The position numbers were made by a program, and so were the translations under genes. The notes beneath the pieces are model-generated. The model was not told the origin of the DNA and did no database searches. It saw only the letters and a program-made list of their open reading frames with translations. A stretch of 64,000 bases of DNA from Rothia mucilaginosa (GTDB lineage: Bacteria > Actinomycetota > Actinomycetes > Actinomycetales > Micrococcaceae), in contig NZ_JVSP01000007.1 in NCBI RefSeq assembly GCF_001061665.1, positions 62,001 to 126,000 on the forward strand, in the 5' to 3' direction. Below, piece after piece: positions 45,603-53,547 of this stretch. Every line of letters begins with the position of its first letter. The stretch's first letter is position 1.

Positions 45603-47027
45603 ATGTTTACCAGCCCCCAGGAAGTCCTCGATTTCATTAAGAACGAAGACGTCGTCTTCGTCGACATTCGATTTACCGACATGCCCGGCGTGCAGCAGCA
45701 CTTCAACCTGCCCGCCAAGGCGATTGATGACGATTTCTTCGTCAACGGCCAGCTTTTTGATGGCTCCTCCATTCGCGGCTTCCAGGGCATTGCAGAGTCC
45801 GATATGCAGCTGATTCCCGACGTTCAGTCCGCATACGTTGACCCCTTCCGCATTGAGAAGACCCTGGTCATCATCTGCTCCATCGTGAACCCCCGTACCG
45901 GCGAGCCCTACCACCGCGATCCCCGCGGCGTTGCCGAGCGCGCCGAGGCATACCTGCAGTCCACCGGCATTGCAGACACCGCGTTCTTCGCCTCCGAGGC
46001 TGAGTTCTTCGTCTTCGAGGATGTGCGCTACCAGGTCGAGCCGAACTCCGTGTTCTACAAGATTGACTCTGACGAGGCTCCCTGGAACACCGGCCGTAAG
46101 GAAGAGGGCGGCAACCTGGGCAACAAGACCCCCGTCAAGGGCGGTTACTTCCCCGTCTCCCCCGTCGACAAGCAGGCTGACCTGCGTGACGCAATGTGCG
46201 TGGCTCTGGACGAGGTTGGCCTCGAGGTCGAGCGTAGCCACCACGAGGTGGGCGCAGCCGGCCAGGCAGAGATTAACTACAAGTTCGACACCCTGACCAA
46301 GGCCGCTGACGATCTGCTGAAGTTCAAGTACGTTATCAAGGGCACCGCAGATGCCTGGGGCAAGTCCGTGACCTTCATGCCCAAGCCCGTCTTCGGCGAT
46401 AACGGTTCGGGTATGCACTGCCACCAGTCGCTGTGGCAGAACGGTGAGCCCCTCTTCTACGACGAGCGCGGCTACGCCAACCTCTCCGACATCGCTCGCT
46501 GGTACATCGGCGGTCTGATTGAGCACTCCTCCGCTGTTCTGGCCTTCACCAACCCGACCGTGAACTCCTACAAGCGTCTGGTTCCCGGCTACGAGGCTCC
46601 CGTGAACATGGTGTACTCGCAGGGTAACCGTTCGGCAGGTATCCGTATCCCGATTACCGGTACCAACCCGAAGGCTAAGCGCCTCGAGTTCCGTGCACCC
46701 GACCCCTCGGCTAACCCCTACTTCGCGTTTGCAGCTCAGCTGATGGCTGGTCTGGACGGTATCCGCAACCGCATCGAGCCGCCCGCCCCGATTGACAAGG
46801 ACCTGTACGAGCTACCCGCCGAGGAAGCCAAGGACATCAAGAAGGCTCCCGCTAACCTGGAGGCCGCTCTGGAAGCTCTCGAGGCTGACCACGACTTCCT
46901 GCTCGAGGGTGGCGTGTTCACCGAGGATCTGATTCAGGCTTGGATTGATTACAAGCGTAAGAACGAGCTGGAGCCCCTCTCGCTGATTCCGCACCCGCTC
47001 GAGTACCAGCTGTACTACGGCGTCTAA
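45603..47027 (+). CDS. glnA: Glutamine synthetase type I
   Basis: This enzyme makes glutamine from glutamate, ammonia and ATP. The 474-residue GSI-beta form has the N-terminal [20 protein letters not shown], the catalytic [33 protein letters not shown] and [13 protein letters not shown], and the adenylylation-site Tyr in [11 protein letters not shown]. It is therefore predicted to be regulated by adenylylation as well as transcription. The start is the ATG at 45603 ([12 protein letters not shown]) with AAGGAG 7 nt upstream; an in-frame start at 45507 would include the leader. A four-box GlnR-like operator lies over its promoter, and a terminator at 47058-47100 ends the transcript. Confidence 0.97.
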   Translation: MFTSPQEVLDFIKNEDVVFVDIRFTDMPGVQQHFNLPAKAIDDDFFVNGQLFDGSSIRGFQGIAESDMQLIPDVQSAYVDPFRIEKTLVIICSIVNPRTGEPYHRDPRGVAERAEAYLQSTGIADTAFFASEAEFFVFEDVRYQVEPNSVFYKIDSDEAPWNTGRKEEGGNLGNKTPVKGGYFPVSPVDKQADLRDAMCVALDEVGLEVERSHHEVGAAGQAEINYKFDTLTKAADDLLKFKYVIKGTADAWGKSVTFMPKPVFGDNGSGMHCHQSLWQNGEPLFYDERGYANLSDIARWYIGGLIEHSSAVLAFTNPTVNSYKRLVPGYEAPVNMVYSQGNRSAGIRIPITGTNPKAKRLEFRAPDPSANPYFAFAAQLMAGLDGIRNRIEPPAPIDKDLYELPAEEAKDIKKAPANLEAALEALEADHDFLLEGGVFTEDLIQAWIDYKRKNELEPLSLIPHPLEYQLYYGV

Positions 47028-47057
47028 GAGCTACCCTATTTCAGTAGCTAGCCTGTA

Positions 47058-47100
47058 GCTGTTCCCCGCACACCCGTGAGGTGCGCGGGGAACAGCCGTT
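47058..47100 (+). terminator. Terminator of glnA
   Basis: The 12-bp perfect stem GCTGTTCCCCGC / GCGGGGAACAGC is followed by CGTTT. Confidence 0.8.
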
Positions 47101-47230
47101 TAACCCACCCCCTACCGGCCCTGATGCGATTCGCGTGCGCCGCGGCATCTGTCACCCGTTCAGGTTATAAGGTTTTGGGAATTCGCGAGGCCCCGCGCGC
47201 TGAATCGTTATCCCTGGTTCAAGCCTGTGA

Positions 47231-47266
47231 CTTGCGCTTAGAGCGACTCTAAGGATTAACCTAAAG
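47231..47266 (+). promoter_or_regulatory. MerR-type promoter with inverted repeat upstream of acetolactate decarboxylase
   Basis: A 7-bp perfect inverted repeat CTTAGAG-CGA-CTCTAAG (47237-47253) sits between a -35-like TTGCGC (47232-47237) and a -10-like TAACCT (about 47257-47262). The spacer is 19 bp, the length and symmetry expected for MerR-family-controlled promoters. No merR gene is present in the window. Confidence 0.5.
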
Positions 47267-47320
47267 GTGCTGGCGCTCCTCCTACTTACGTCGTGCAACC
47301 GGGAGGGGCGCCAGCATTTT
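47264..47320 (+). terminator. Hairpin with T-run in the acetolactate decarboxylase leader
   Basis: TGCTGGCGC-TCCTC ... GAGGGGCGCCAGCA is a long stem followed by TTTTCT. It lies directly after the MerR-type promoter and 260 bp before the gene, so it may be an attenuator or end a small RNA starting near 47268. Confidence 0.6.
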
Positions 47321-47576
47321 CTATGCTCACTTCTGTCCACTCGGGCACGAACGATGTATGTTAGAGCCCCCTTCCTGAACGAAAAAAGCGAAGAGGAGTA
47401 AAATAGAAGGTGCGCGCGCCCGGCCTGCGTCACCTACGAATTTCTCGAGAAACGACACCATACGCCGTGTTCTCAGCGCCGCCCTCCCGAAGCACTCTCA
47501 CGCATCCCTGGGCGAGCATCGCCGATGACCGACCGACCCGTCTGACGCCGCATCCACTGTAACGAGGAGAAATACC

Positions 47577-48326
47577 ATGGCATATCAGCCGACCATCCTA
47601 AACGGTGAAACTGTTTTCCGTAACGAAGTTTTTCAGACCGGCCTCATGTCCCAGCTGCTGGACGGTATCTACGATGGCGAGATGACCATCGGTGAGCTCC
47701 TGAGCCACGGCAACTTCGGTGTGGGTACCTTCAACGGCCTCGACGGCGAAATGGTCGTCCTCGACGGCGTCTGCTACCAGGTGCGTCACGACGGCTCCGT
47801 ATCCCTGCCCGACCTGCGCCAGCAGACCCCCTACGCCGTGGTCACCAACTTCGTGCCCATGATTAAGCGCGAACTGCCGCAGAACCTGCTCCGTAAGTCT
47901 GCTTCCCAGATCCTGGATGACTTCACCGTCTCCAAGAACTACATGTACGCCATCAAGATTTACGGCGAGTTCGAATGGGTCCGCACCCGCACCGTCATCA
48001 AGCAGGAGAAGCCCTACCCGAAGATGGTTGCGGCCACCGAGAATGAGGACATTGTCCAGTTCGATAACGTGACCGGCACGATTGTTGGCTTCCGCACCCC
48101 GATCTACGAGCAGGGTATCTCGGTGCCCGGCTGCCACGCCCACTTTATCGATGATGAGCACGTTCAGGGCGGCCACGTGGTCGACTTCAAGCTGCGCTCC
48201 GCAAAGGTCGAGATTTGCCCCGGTACCGGCCTGCAGCTGCACCTGCCGCTAACCCCCGAATTCTCCTCCGCTAACCTCTCCCCCGAGGACCTGGCTGAAC
48301 AGATCTCCAAGGCTGAAAAGCACTAG
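47577..48326 (+). CDS. Acetolactate decarboxylase
   Basis: This enzyme (AlsD/BudA) converts acetolactate to acetoin, an overflow product and pH-sparing route. The 249 residues have SQLLDGIYDGEMTIGELLSH, GNFGVGTFNGLDGEMVVLDG, and the metal-ligand cluster PGCHAHFIDDEHVQGGHVVD with the zinc-ligand histidines. There is no signal peptide, so it is cytoplasmic. The start ATG at 47577 has AACGAGGAG about 7 nt upstream. No catabolic alsS lies beside it, so the acetolactate would come from IlvBN (9385-11190) or from a synthase elsewhere. It has a long leader with a MerR-type palindrome and a terminator-like hairpin. Confidence 0.92.
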   Translation: MAYQPTILNGETVFRNEVFQTGLMSQLLDGIYDGEMTIGELLSHGNFGVGTFNGLDGEMVVLDGVCYQVRHDGSVSLPDLRQQTPYAVVTNFVPMIKRELPQNLLRKSASQILDDFTVSKNYMYAIKIYGEFEWVRTRTVIKQEKPYPKMVAATENEDIVQFDNVTGTIVGFRTPIYEQGISVPGCHAHFIDDEHVQGGHVVDFKLRSAKVEICPGTGLQLHLPLTPEFSSANLSPEDLAEQISKAEKH

Positions 48327-48365
48327 CCTTCTTTCCCGCCGGGATATAGCAACGGGCTATATTAA

Positions 48366-48409
48366 CGAAGGAGCCGCCCTCTACTGTTCTGTAGAGGGCG
48401 GCTCCTTCG
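48366..48409 (+). terminator. Bidirectional terminator between acetolactate decarboxylase and HIT genes
   Basis: A 19-bp perfect stem, opening CGAAGGAGCCGCC and closing GGCGGCTCCTTCG with a 6-nt TGTTCT loop, separates convergent genes. Confidence 0.88.
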
Positions 48410-48434
48410 TGTTCCTACGTGCTGTAAACGGCGC

Positions 48435-48863
48435 TTACGCCTCCGGCACGAACTCGCCGTGGCCGCGCTCGCGCAGGGCGGCACGCACCTTCTCAGCGGC
48501 CGCATCCAGCTCTTCGGCGGTGGCGTCCTTCTTCGCGTTGGCGGGATCGTAATCAGCCATGCCGTCAGCAGGGAACAGGTGGATGTGGGTGTGCGGAACG
48601 TCGAAGCCCGCAATCATCAGAGCCACACGGTCCTTATCAAACGCCTGATCCAGGGCACCAGAAATCTTGTGCGCCACGGAGAACAGGTGCGCGGCCAGGT
48701 CTTCGGGCAGGTCGGGCCAGCGGTCAATCTCGGCGCGGGGGACGAGTAGCAGGTGACCTTCCGACAGGGGCATGATGTCCATGAACGCCACGCACTGGTC
48801 GTCCTTCCAGACGAATCGGCCGGGAATCTCGCCGTCAATAATCTTGGTAAAAATCGTGCTCAT
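48435..48863 (-). CDS. HIT-family nucleotide hydrolase/transferase
   Basis: The 142-residue protein matches the histidine-triad (HIT) family: the N-terminal IFTKIIDGEIPGRFVW, FMDIMPLSEGHLLLVPR, and the triad HTHIHLF near residue 96 with the catalytic histidine. HIT/HinT proteins hydrolyse AMP-lysine or other purine phosphoramidates. The tail after residue 105 is Ala/Glu-rich. Start ATG at 48861-48863 with AAAGGAG upstream. It sits 86 bp before an MBL hydrolase gene on the same strand, which may be co-transcribed with it. Confidence 0.9.
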   Translation of the reverse strand: MSTIFTKIIDGEIPGRFVWKDDQCVAFMDIMPLSEGHLLLVPRAEIDRWPDLPEDLAAHLFSVAHKISGALDQAFDKDRVALMIAGFDVPHTHIHLFPADGMADYDPANAKKDATAEELDAAAEKVRAALRERGHGEFVPEA

Positions 48864-48949
48864 GCTATCTCCTTTGATGATATTCCGCCGCCCACGCGGT
48901 GAACGTGTGGGCGGCAGAACGGGTAGTACGGGTAGTACGGGGATGAGGG

Positions 48950-49627
48950 TTAGTCCTCAACCTCAATGCTCTCGCCGGGGTTCAGGTGCTTCAGCTCGGT
49001 ACCGTACTTGCCACCGAAGTTCGTCACCAGACCCTCGATAATGCCGGTACCGTTAGCGTTAATCATGCCGTTGTGAATCGGGACCACGCGCTGCGCGCCG
49101 GTTGCGATCACAAAATCAATGACTTCCTGAACCTTCGACCAGGGGGCGTGAATCGGTACCAGAACGGTATTCGCACGCACGCGGTGCGGAACCACCAGCG
49201 AGTCACCCGGGTGGTACACGGCACCGTTAATCAAGTAACCGACATTGGCGATGGTCTGAATCAGCGGGTGAATCAGGGCGTGCTGACCGCCGAAGGTCTT
49301 CACATCGAAGCCGGGGATGGCGAACTCGGTGTCCGCCTCCACGACGGTCACCTCAGCCTCGGGCGAGGCCTCCAGAATGACCTTGGCGACCTCGGGAACG
49401 GTCCAAATCTTCAGAGGGTTACCCTCTGCGATGCGCTGGGCAATAATCGGCAGTACCGAGGGAGCGTGAAAGTGGTCGGGGTGGGCGTGGGTAATGAACA
49501 GGTACTCCGCGCTCTGCAGGGCCTCGGCGTGCTCGCCATCGGGGGAAAAGTTACCGGGGTCAATCACCAGGACGTGTCCGTCGTGCTCGATGCGGACGCT
49601 GGAGTGGGTATACTTCGTTAGCTTCAT
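48950..49627 (-). CDS. MBL-fold metal-dependent hydrolase (UlaG-like)
   Basis: The 225 residues start MKLTKYTHSSVRIEHDGHVL, which is characteristic of the UlaG-type metallo-beta-lactamase branch. The metal motif HXHXDH is intact in FITHAHPDHFH near residue 50, with further ligands in the GDSLVVP and VVPIHNGM segments. There is no signal peptide. This branch includes lactonases and other hydrolases; the substrate is not evident. Start ATG at 49625-49627. It lies upstream of the HIT gene on the minus strand and divergent from the Zur-like gene. Confidence 0.85.
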   Translation of the reverse strand: MKLTKYTHSSVRIEHDGHVLVIDPGNFSPDGEHAEALQSAEYLFITHAHPDHFHAPSVLPIIAQRIAEGNPLKIWTVPEVAKVILEASPEAEVTVVEADTEFAIPGFDVKTFGGQHALIHPLIQTIANVGYLINGAVYHPGDSLVVPHRVRANTVLVPIHAPWSKVQEVIDFVIATGAQRVVPIHNGMINANGTGIIEGLVTNFGGKYGTELKHLNPGESIEVED

Positions 49628-49720
49628 GTGTTTCAGTTTACTCTTGTGTTTCTCTCCTTATCCCAAAAAACTTCACTTTTTGAGACAAAGTGCAAATCAG
49701 AGGCTTTCTATGTGGCTTTA

Positions 49721-49738
49721 GTGTACAGTTCTTTACAC
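49721..49738 (+). promoter_or_regulatory. 18-bp palindrome upstream of the Zur-like gene
   Basis: GTGTACAGTTCTTTACAC is symmetric at 7 of 9 positions. It lies 52 bp before the start codon, in the divergent promoter region, and could be an operator of this regulator or another. Confidence 0.5.
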
Positions 49739-49789
49739 AAGATCGACCGTGACTATTGGGGGCGGTTATCCGCTCCGAAAGGTTCATCA

Positions 49790-50254
49790 ATGGACACTCA
49801 TATTCCCGTTCGGAGAATTACGAAGCCCGCCGAAGCTCGCAACACACGTCAGCGCCGCATCATCAAGGCCACGATGGAAGAGCTCGGCGATTTTATTTCG
49901 GCACAGGATCTGCACCTCACTCTCGCAAACCGCAAGGAACAGGTCTCTCTCGCAACCACTTACCGTGTGCTGCAGTCGCTGGCCAACGCCGGGGAGCTCG
50001 ACTCGGTCAAGGGCGTTGATGGCGAAACCCTGTACCGCCACTGCCGGGCCAAGGAGCACCACCACCACCTGCTCTGCCGCCGATGCGGCACCGCCATCGA
50101 GCTGGAAGCTCCCGATTTCGAGGATTGGGCACTGACCATGGGCAAGAAGTACGGCTTCTCGGAGCTCGAGCACGTGGTCGAGGTGACCGGCTACTGCCCC
50201 GATTGCACCCTGGCCCTGCGAGAAGAAGAAACGCAGAACGAATCGGCCCGCTAG
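49790..50254 (+). CDS. zur: Fur-family regulator, probable zinc sensor (Zur)
   Basis: The 154 residues have a winged-helix N-terminal domain (RNTRQRRIIKATMEELGDFI, then LATTYRVLQSLANAGELD), the metal-sensing loop HHHHLLC, a structural zinc site of two CXXC motifs (CRRC and CPDC), and a short acidic tail. The His-rich loop and the position convergent to znuACB favour Zur over Fur or PerR. The start is the ATG at 49790 with AAAGG about 7 nt upstream; longer in-frame starts enter the promoter. With zinc it would repress uptake genes such as the adjacent znuA operon. The terminator at 50390-50430 separates them. Confidence 0.85.
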   Translation: MDTHIPVRRITKPAEARNTRQRRIIKATMEELGDFISAQDLHLTLANRKEQVSLATTYRVLQSLANAGELDSVKGVDGETLYRHCRAKEHHHHLLCRRCGTAIELEAPDFEDWALTMGKKYGFSELEHVVEVTGYCPDCTLALREEETQNESAR

Positions 50255-50389
50255 GGTCGGCACACCGTCCTAGAGGCGGTTGGGATTCCGGCCAAATACC
50301 GACGAATCCCACCAATAGCACGACAACATATCAGCACGACGCAGCACGACAACACACAGGGCGTTGAGAACCCAACCCCGTAGCACGAT

Positions 50390-50430
50390 GTGAAAGAGCC
50401 CCCGCTCAACTCGAGCGGGGGCTCTTTCAC
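50390..50430 (+). terminator. Bidirectional terminator between zur and znuB
   Basis: An 18-bp perfect stem GTGAAAGAGCCCCCGCTC with its complement and a 5-nt AACTC loop separates the convergent zur and znuB genes. Confidence 0.88.
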
Positions 50431-50445
50431 GTCTGCGGACGTAAG

Positions 50446-51369
50446 CTAGTTCTTTGCCGCCAGCTGACGGCCCGAGGCGCTGTGGCGGCGCTTCACGGAA
50501 CCAATCACACGGCACACCAGGTAAATCAGGAAGGAAATGCTCGTCACGTACGGGCTAATCGGCAGTGAGCCGGCCAGCGCCAGCATAATGCCGCCCACGA
50601 TGGAGGCCTCAGCGAAAAGCACTGAAAGCAGCAGCGTGCGCAGCGGAGAAGCCGTCACCTGCATCGCCGCCGCCGCCGGGGTAATCAGCAGGGCCAGCAC
50701 CAGCAGCGAACCGACCACCTGCACCGACAGCGCCACCGCGATACCCAGCACAACCATGAAAACCAGCGAGAGGAAGCGCATCGGAACGCCCTTCGCCCGA
50801 GCCACATCCGGGTCGAGGGAGGCGAAGCTCAGGGGCCTCCACACAATAATCAGCAGGGCAATAATGACCACCGCACCAATAATCATGGCGTTCAGCTGGT
50901 CGGCATCCACGGACACGATCTGACCGGTGAGCAGGCCAAACTTATTCGCACTACGACCCTGATACAGCGAAAGGAACAGAATACCCAGCCCCAGGCCGAA
51001 GGGCATGAGCGTGCCAATCACCGAGTTCGACTCGCTCGCCTTGGACCCAATCATCGCAATCAGCAGGGCCGAGGCAATCGAGCCAACCATGGAGCCGGTG
51101 ACCACGTCGTAGCCCAGAAGCAGGGCCAGGGCCGCTCCCGCGAAGGACATCTCAGAAATGCCGTGCACCGCGAAGGCGTGATCGCGCATCATCACGAAGA
51201 TGCCGACGAAGCCACCGATGAGGCCCAGCACAGCACCCGCAAAAATGGAGTTCTGCAGCATATGCAACAGCTCGCCGTAACGGTCAAACACGAAGATGCG
51301 CGAGAGCAAATCACCCTGCGTGCTGGATGCAGCGGCGGCCAACGCGGGGAGGGAAGAGAGAATGGTCAT
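50446..51369 (-). CDS. znuB: Zinc ABC transporter permease
   Basis: The 307 residues have about eight membrane helices, including FAGAVLGLIGGFVGIFVMMR and ALLIAMIGSKA. The motif HAFAVHGISEMSFAGAALALL is typical of the metal-type ABC-3 permease family. The ATG overlaps the stop of the ATPase gene (51366-51369). It is the last gene of the znuA-znuC-znuB operon and is convergent with the Zur-like regulator. Confidence 0.9.
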   Translation of the reverse strand: MTILSSLPALAAAASSTQGDLLSRIFVFDRYGELLHMLQNSIFAGAVLGLIGGFVGIFVMMRDHAFAVHGISEMSFAGAALALLLGYDVVTGSMVGSIASALLIAMIGSKASESNSVIGTLMPFGLGLGILFLSLYQGRSANKFGLLTGQIVSVDADQLNAMIIGAVVIIALLIIVWRPLSFASLDPDVARAKGVPMRFLSLVFMVVLGIAVALSVQVVGSLLVLALLITPAAAAMQVTASPLRTLLLSVLFAEASIVGGIMLALAGSLPISPYVTSISFLIYLVCRVIGSVKRRHSASGRQLAAKN

Positions 51370-52271
51370 CGAGCGGTTCCTCCCGGTAGGTGCAGGGTGC
51401 CGGACGCGCCGCCGGGCTGTGCCTCGACTCGCAGGTGGGCACCGTGGATATTCTGGTCGCCGCCTTCAATGTGGCAGTGATCGCTGGCGTGGGTCTCCCC
51501 CACCACCACGTAGCGGCCGTTGGACTTGAGCACGCTCACCGGAGTTCCGTACAGGGAGGTGAGGGTCTCGCTCGTCATAACCTCTTCGACCGAACCAACC
51601 GTAAAGCGGCCGTTGGCCAGGTAGAGCACGCGATCCACGTGCTCGATAATCGGGTTGATCTCGTGCGTCACGAAAATTACCGAGACTCCGTGCTCGCGGT
51701 TGAACCGGTGAATCAGCTCCGCCACGGCGTACTGATGGTTTAGGTCTAGGGAGAGGAGCGCCTCATCGGCCAGCAGAATCTTTGGGTCGTTCGCGAGGGC
51801 CTGGGCAATGCGCAGGCGCTGCTGCTCACCGCCGGAGAGCAGACCCACCGGAACGTTGGCGTACTCGGTGGCGCCCACCGCCTCCAGCAGCTCGTCGACC
51901 TTGGCACGGTACTTGCGGCCGTGCAGGCGGATACCCCAGCGGTGCCCGTCCACGCCCAGGCCCACGAGGTCGCGAGCGCGCATCGGGGTGGAGGGGTCGA
52001 TTGCCTTCTGCTGGGGCACGTACCCAACACCGGGGTTGCCCAGGCGGGCGGGCTTGCCGAGCACCGAAATTTCGCCGGAGTTAAGACCGGTCAGCCCGAG
52101 GATGACCTTGAGGAAGGTTGATTTGCCGGAGCCGTTCGGGCCGAGCACCGCGAAGTACTCCCCGGCCCCAATATCGAGGGTGAGATTTTTCCAGAGGGTG
52201 CGGGCCCCGAAAGCGAGGCTACCCCCGCGAATCGAAATCGCGGGGGTGGCACCGTTATTGTTATCAGTCAC
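51366..52271 (-). CDS. znuC: Zinc ABC transporter ATP-binding protein
   Basis: The 301 residues have Walker A GPNGSGKST, the Q-loop GYVPQQ, the signature LLSGGEQQRLRIAQAL, Walker B ILLADEA and the switch His in IFVTHEI. The C-terminal ~60 residues past the ATPase domain are unusual and end in a Gly/His-containing tail (GETHASDHCHIEGGDQNIHG), possibly a metal-binding extension. It directly abuts znuA (stop of znuA at 52272, start of znuC at 52271) and overlaps znuB. Confidence 0.92.
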   Translation of the reverse strand: MTDNNNGATPAISIRGGSLAFGARTLWKNLTLDIGAGEYFAVLGPNGSGKSTFLKVILGLTGLNSGEISVLGKPARLGNPGVGYVPQQKAIDPSTPMRARDLVGLGVDGHRWGIRLHGRKYRAKVDELLEAVGATEYANVPVGLLSGGEQQRLRIAQALANDPKILLADEALLSLDLNHQYAVAELIHRFNREHGVSVIFVTHEINPIIEHVDRVLYLANGRFTVGSVEEVMTSETLTSLYGTPVSVLKSNGRYVVVGETHASDHCHIEGGDQNIHGAHLRVEAQPGGASGTLHLPGGTAR

Positions 52272-53273
52272 TTAGGAGAGCGCCTTTTCGAGGTTGCTGA
52301 CGTTGGTCTTCATCCATGCCAGGTAGTCGGTGTTCTCGGGCAGGGTTTCGGTGAAGGATACGTAGTTTACAGAAGCGTCCTTCGCGGTCTGCAGCACCTC
52401 GTTCGTCTGGGAGGTGGCGGTCTGCTCGTTGTAGGCCAGCAGCTGCACCTTCTTCTCGCTGATAAGGTCCTTGGTTTCCTTCAGCACGAGGGCGGGAACG
52501 TCGTTACCCGCTTCGACAGCCTCGGCGAACTCGCTGGGGGTTGCGTTCTCGGCGCCGGTGGAGGAGATCAGGTAATCGGGTACGGGCTCGGTGGAGAGAT
52601 ACTTCTTGCCCGCACCGGAGATGGCCTTTGCGGAGGCTTCGAGGCCGTCCAGCTCCTTGACGAAGTTGGCGGCGTTCGAGCGGTAGGCCTCAGCGTGCGC
52701 GGAGTCCAGGGTGGCGAGGTCCTCGGCAATCTGCTGGGCAACCTTCTTGACGGTTTCGAAGTCGTACCAGAGGTGCTCGTTGAACTCGTGAGCGTGGGCG
52801 TGATCGCCGCCGTCCTCGTGGTGTTCGCCGCCGCGGTGGTCCTCGACCAGGTGGTTGTACTCTGCGTCGGTGAGCTTGCCGCTGACCTTGACCGCGTTCA
52901 CGACCTTCTGGGAGGCATTATCCTTGCCGGCCAGGTCTTCAAGGAACAGATCGTAGCCCGCGCCGTTGATGACGATCAGGGATGCGTCCTTGGCCTTGAG
53001 TCGGTCGGAGCTGGTGGCTTCGTAGGAGTGGGGGTCGGTGCCGGTGGAGGAAATCAGCGCGCTGACCTCAACGTTGTCGCCACCGACCTGCTTAACGATG
53101 TCGGCGTACACGTCGGTGGAGGCGAGCACCTTAACCTTGCCGTTCGAGTTAGCGGAGGCGCTCGAACCGGAGGAGCTGTTCTCGGTGGCGCAGCCGGTCA
53201 GAAAGAGGGAGGTCGCCGCGAGGGATCCCAGCGCGGTGAGGAAGTGCTTGCGGGTGATGGGGCGATGCGACAT
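52272..53273 (-). CDS. znuA: Zinc ABC transporter substrate-binding lipoprotein
   Basis: The 333 residues start with a signal peptide whose lipobox LTGC (lipidated Cys28) anchors it outside the membrane. The cluster A-I fold carries VLASTDVYADIVKQVGGDNV, the His in DPHSYEATS, a His/Asp/Glu-rich loop (residues ~140-165: EDHRGGEHHEDGGDHAHAHE) and the following EHLWYD. The His-rich loop is typical of zinc-specific ZnuA and less so of manganese binders. First gene of the operon with znuC and znuB; a Zur-like regulator is convergent. Confidence 0.93.
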   Translation of the reverse strand: MSHRPITRKHFLTALGSLAATSLFLTGCATENSSSGSSASANSNGKVKVLASTDVYADIVKQVGGDNVEVSALISSTGTDPHSYEATSSDRLKAKDASLIVINGAGYDLFLEDLAGKDNASQKVVNAVKVSGKLTDAEYNHLVEDHRGGEHHEDGGDHAHAHEFNEHLWYDFETVKKVAQQIAEDLATLDSAHAEAYRSNAANFVKELDGLEASAKAISGAGKKYLSTEPVPDYLISSTGAENATPSEFAEAVEAGNDVPALVLKETKDLISEKKVQLLAYNEQTATSQTNEVLQTAKDASVNYVSFTETLPENTDYLAWMKTNVSNLEKALS

Positions 53274-53345
53274 ATCGTTCTCTTTCTGTTCGTCTGCTGA
53301 TGTGTTTCTTCCGTTTCTTAACTACACCACGCGCATACCCGTATA

Positions 53346-53363
53346 AACAACTCTTTATTTGTT
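53346..53363 (-). promoter_or_regulatory. Inverted repeat upstream of znuA
   Basis: AACAA-CTCTTTAT-TTGTT lies about 75 bp upstream of the znuA start, in the region where a zinc operator would be expected. It does not match a Zur consensus I know, so this is only a candidate. Confidence 0.3.
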
Positions 53364-53436
53364 GTCCCGACCGGGCGAGTACCCGCGTTCGATGTCCTTT
53401 GGAGGCATGCCTTATCGACGGTTCGGGTACGCAAAG

Positions 53437-53475
53437 GCCCCGTGCTTCAGGGCAGTGGGCGCTGAAGCGCGGGGC
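53437..53475 (-). terminator. Terminator of the CNNM/CorC-like pair
   Basis: On the minus strand GCCCCGCGCTTCAG / CTGAAGCACGGGGC (one G-T pair) is followed by CTTTGCG, about 70 bp past the downstream CNNM gene. Confidence 0.65.
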
Positions 53476-53547
53476 ATCGTTTCTGCTGCAGACGGTCGCC
53501 GGAGGGTAGGAGCCTCGAGTAGCCGAGCCGAGGGGCCGGACGTCGCC

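Noticed and set aside
47100-47320. T-box or tRNA-like element upstream of acetolactate decarboxylase
   Set aside because: There is no T-box core, specifier loop or cloverleaf; only the palindrome and a hairpin are supported.
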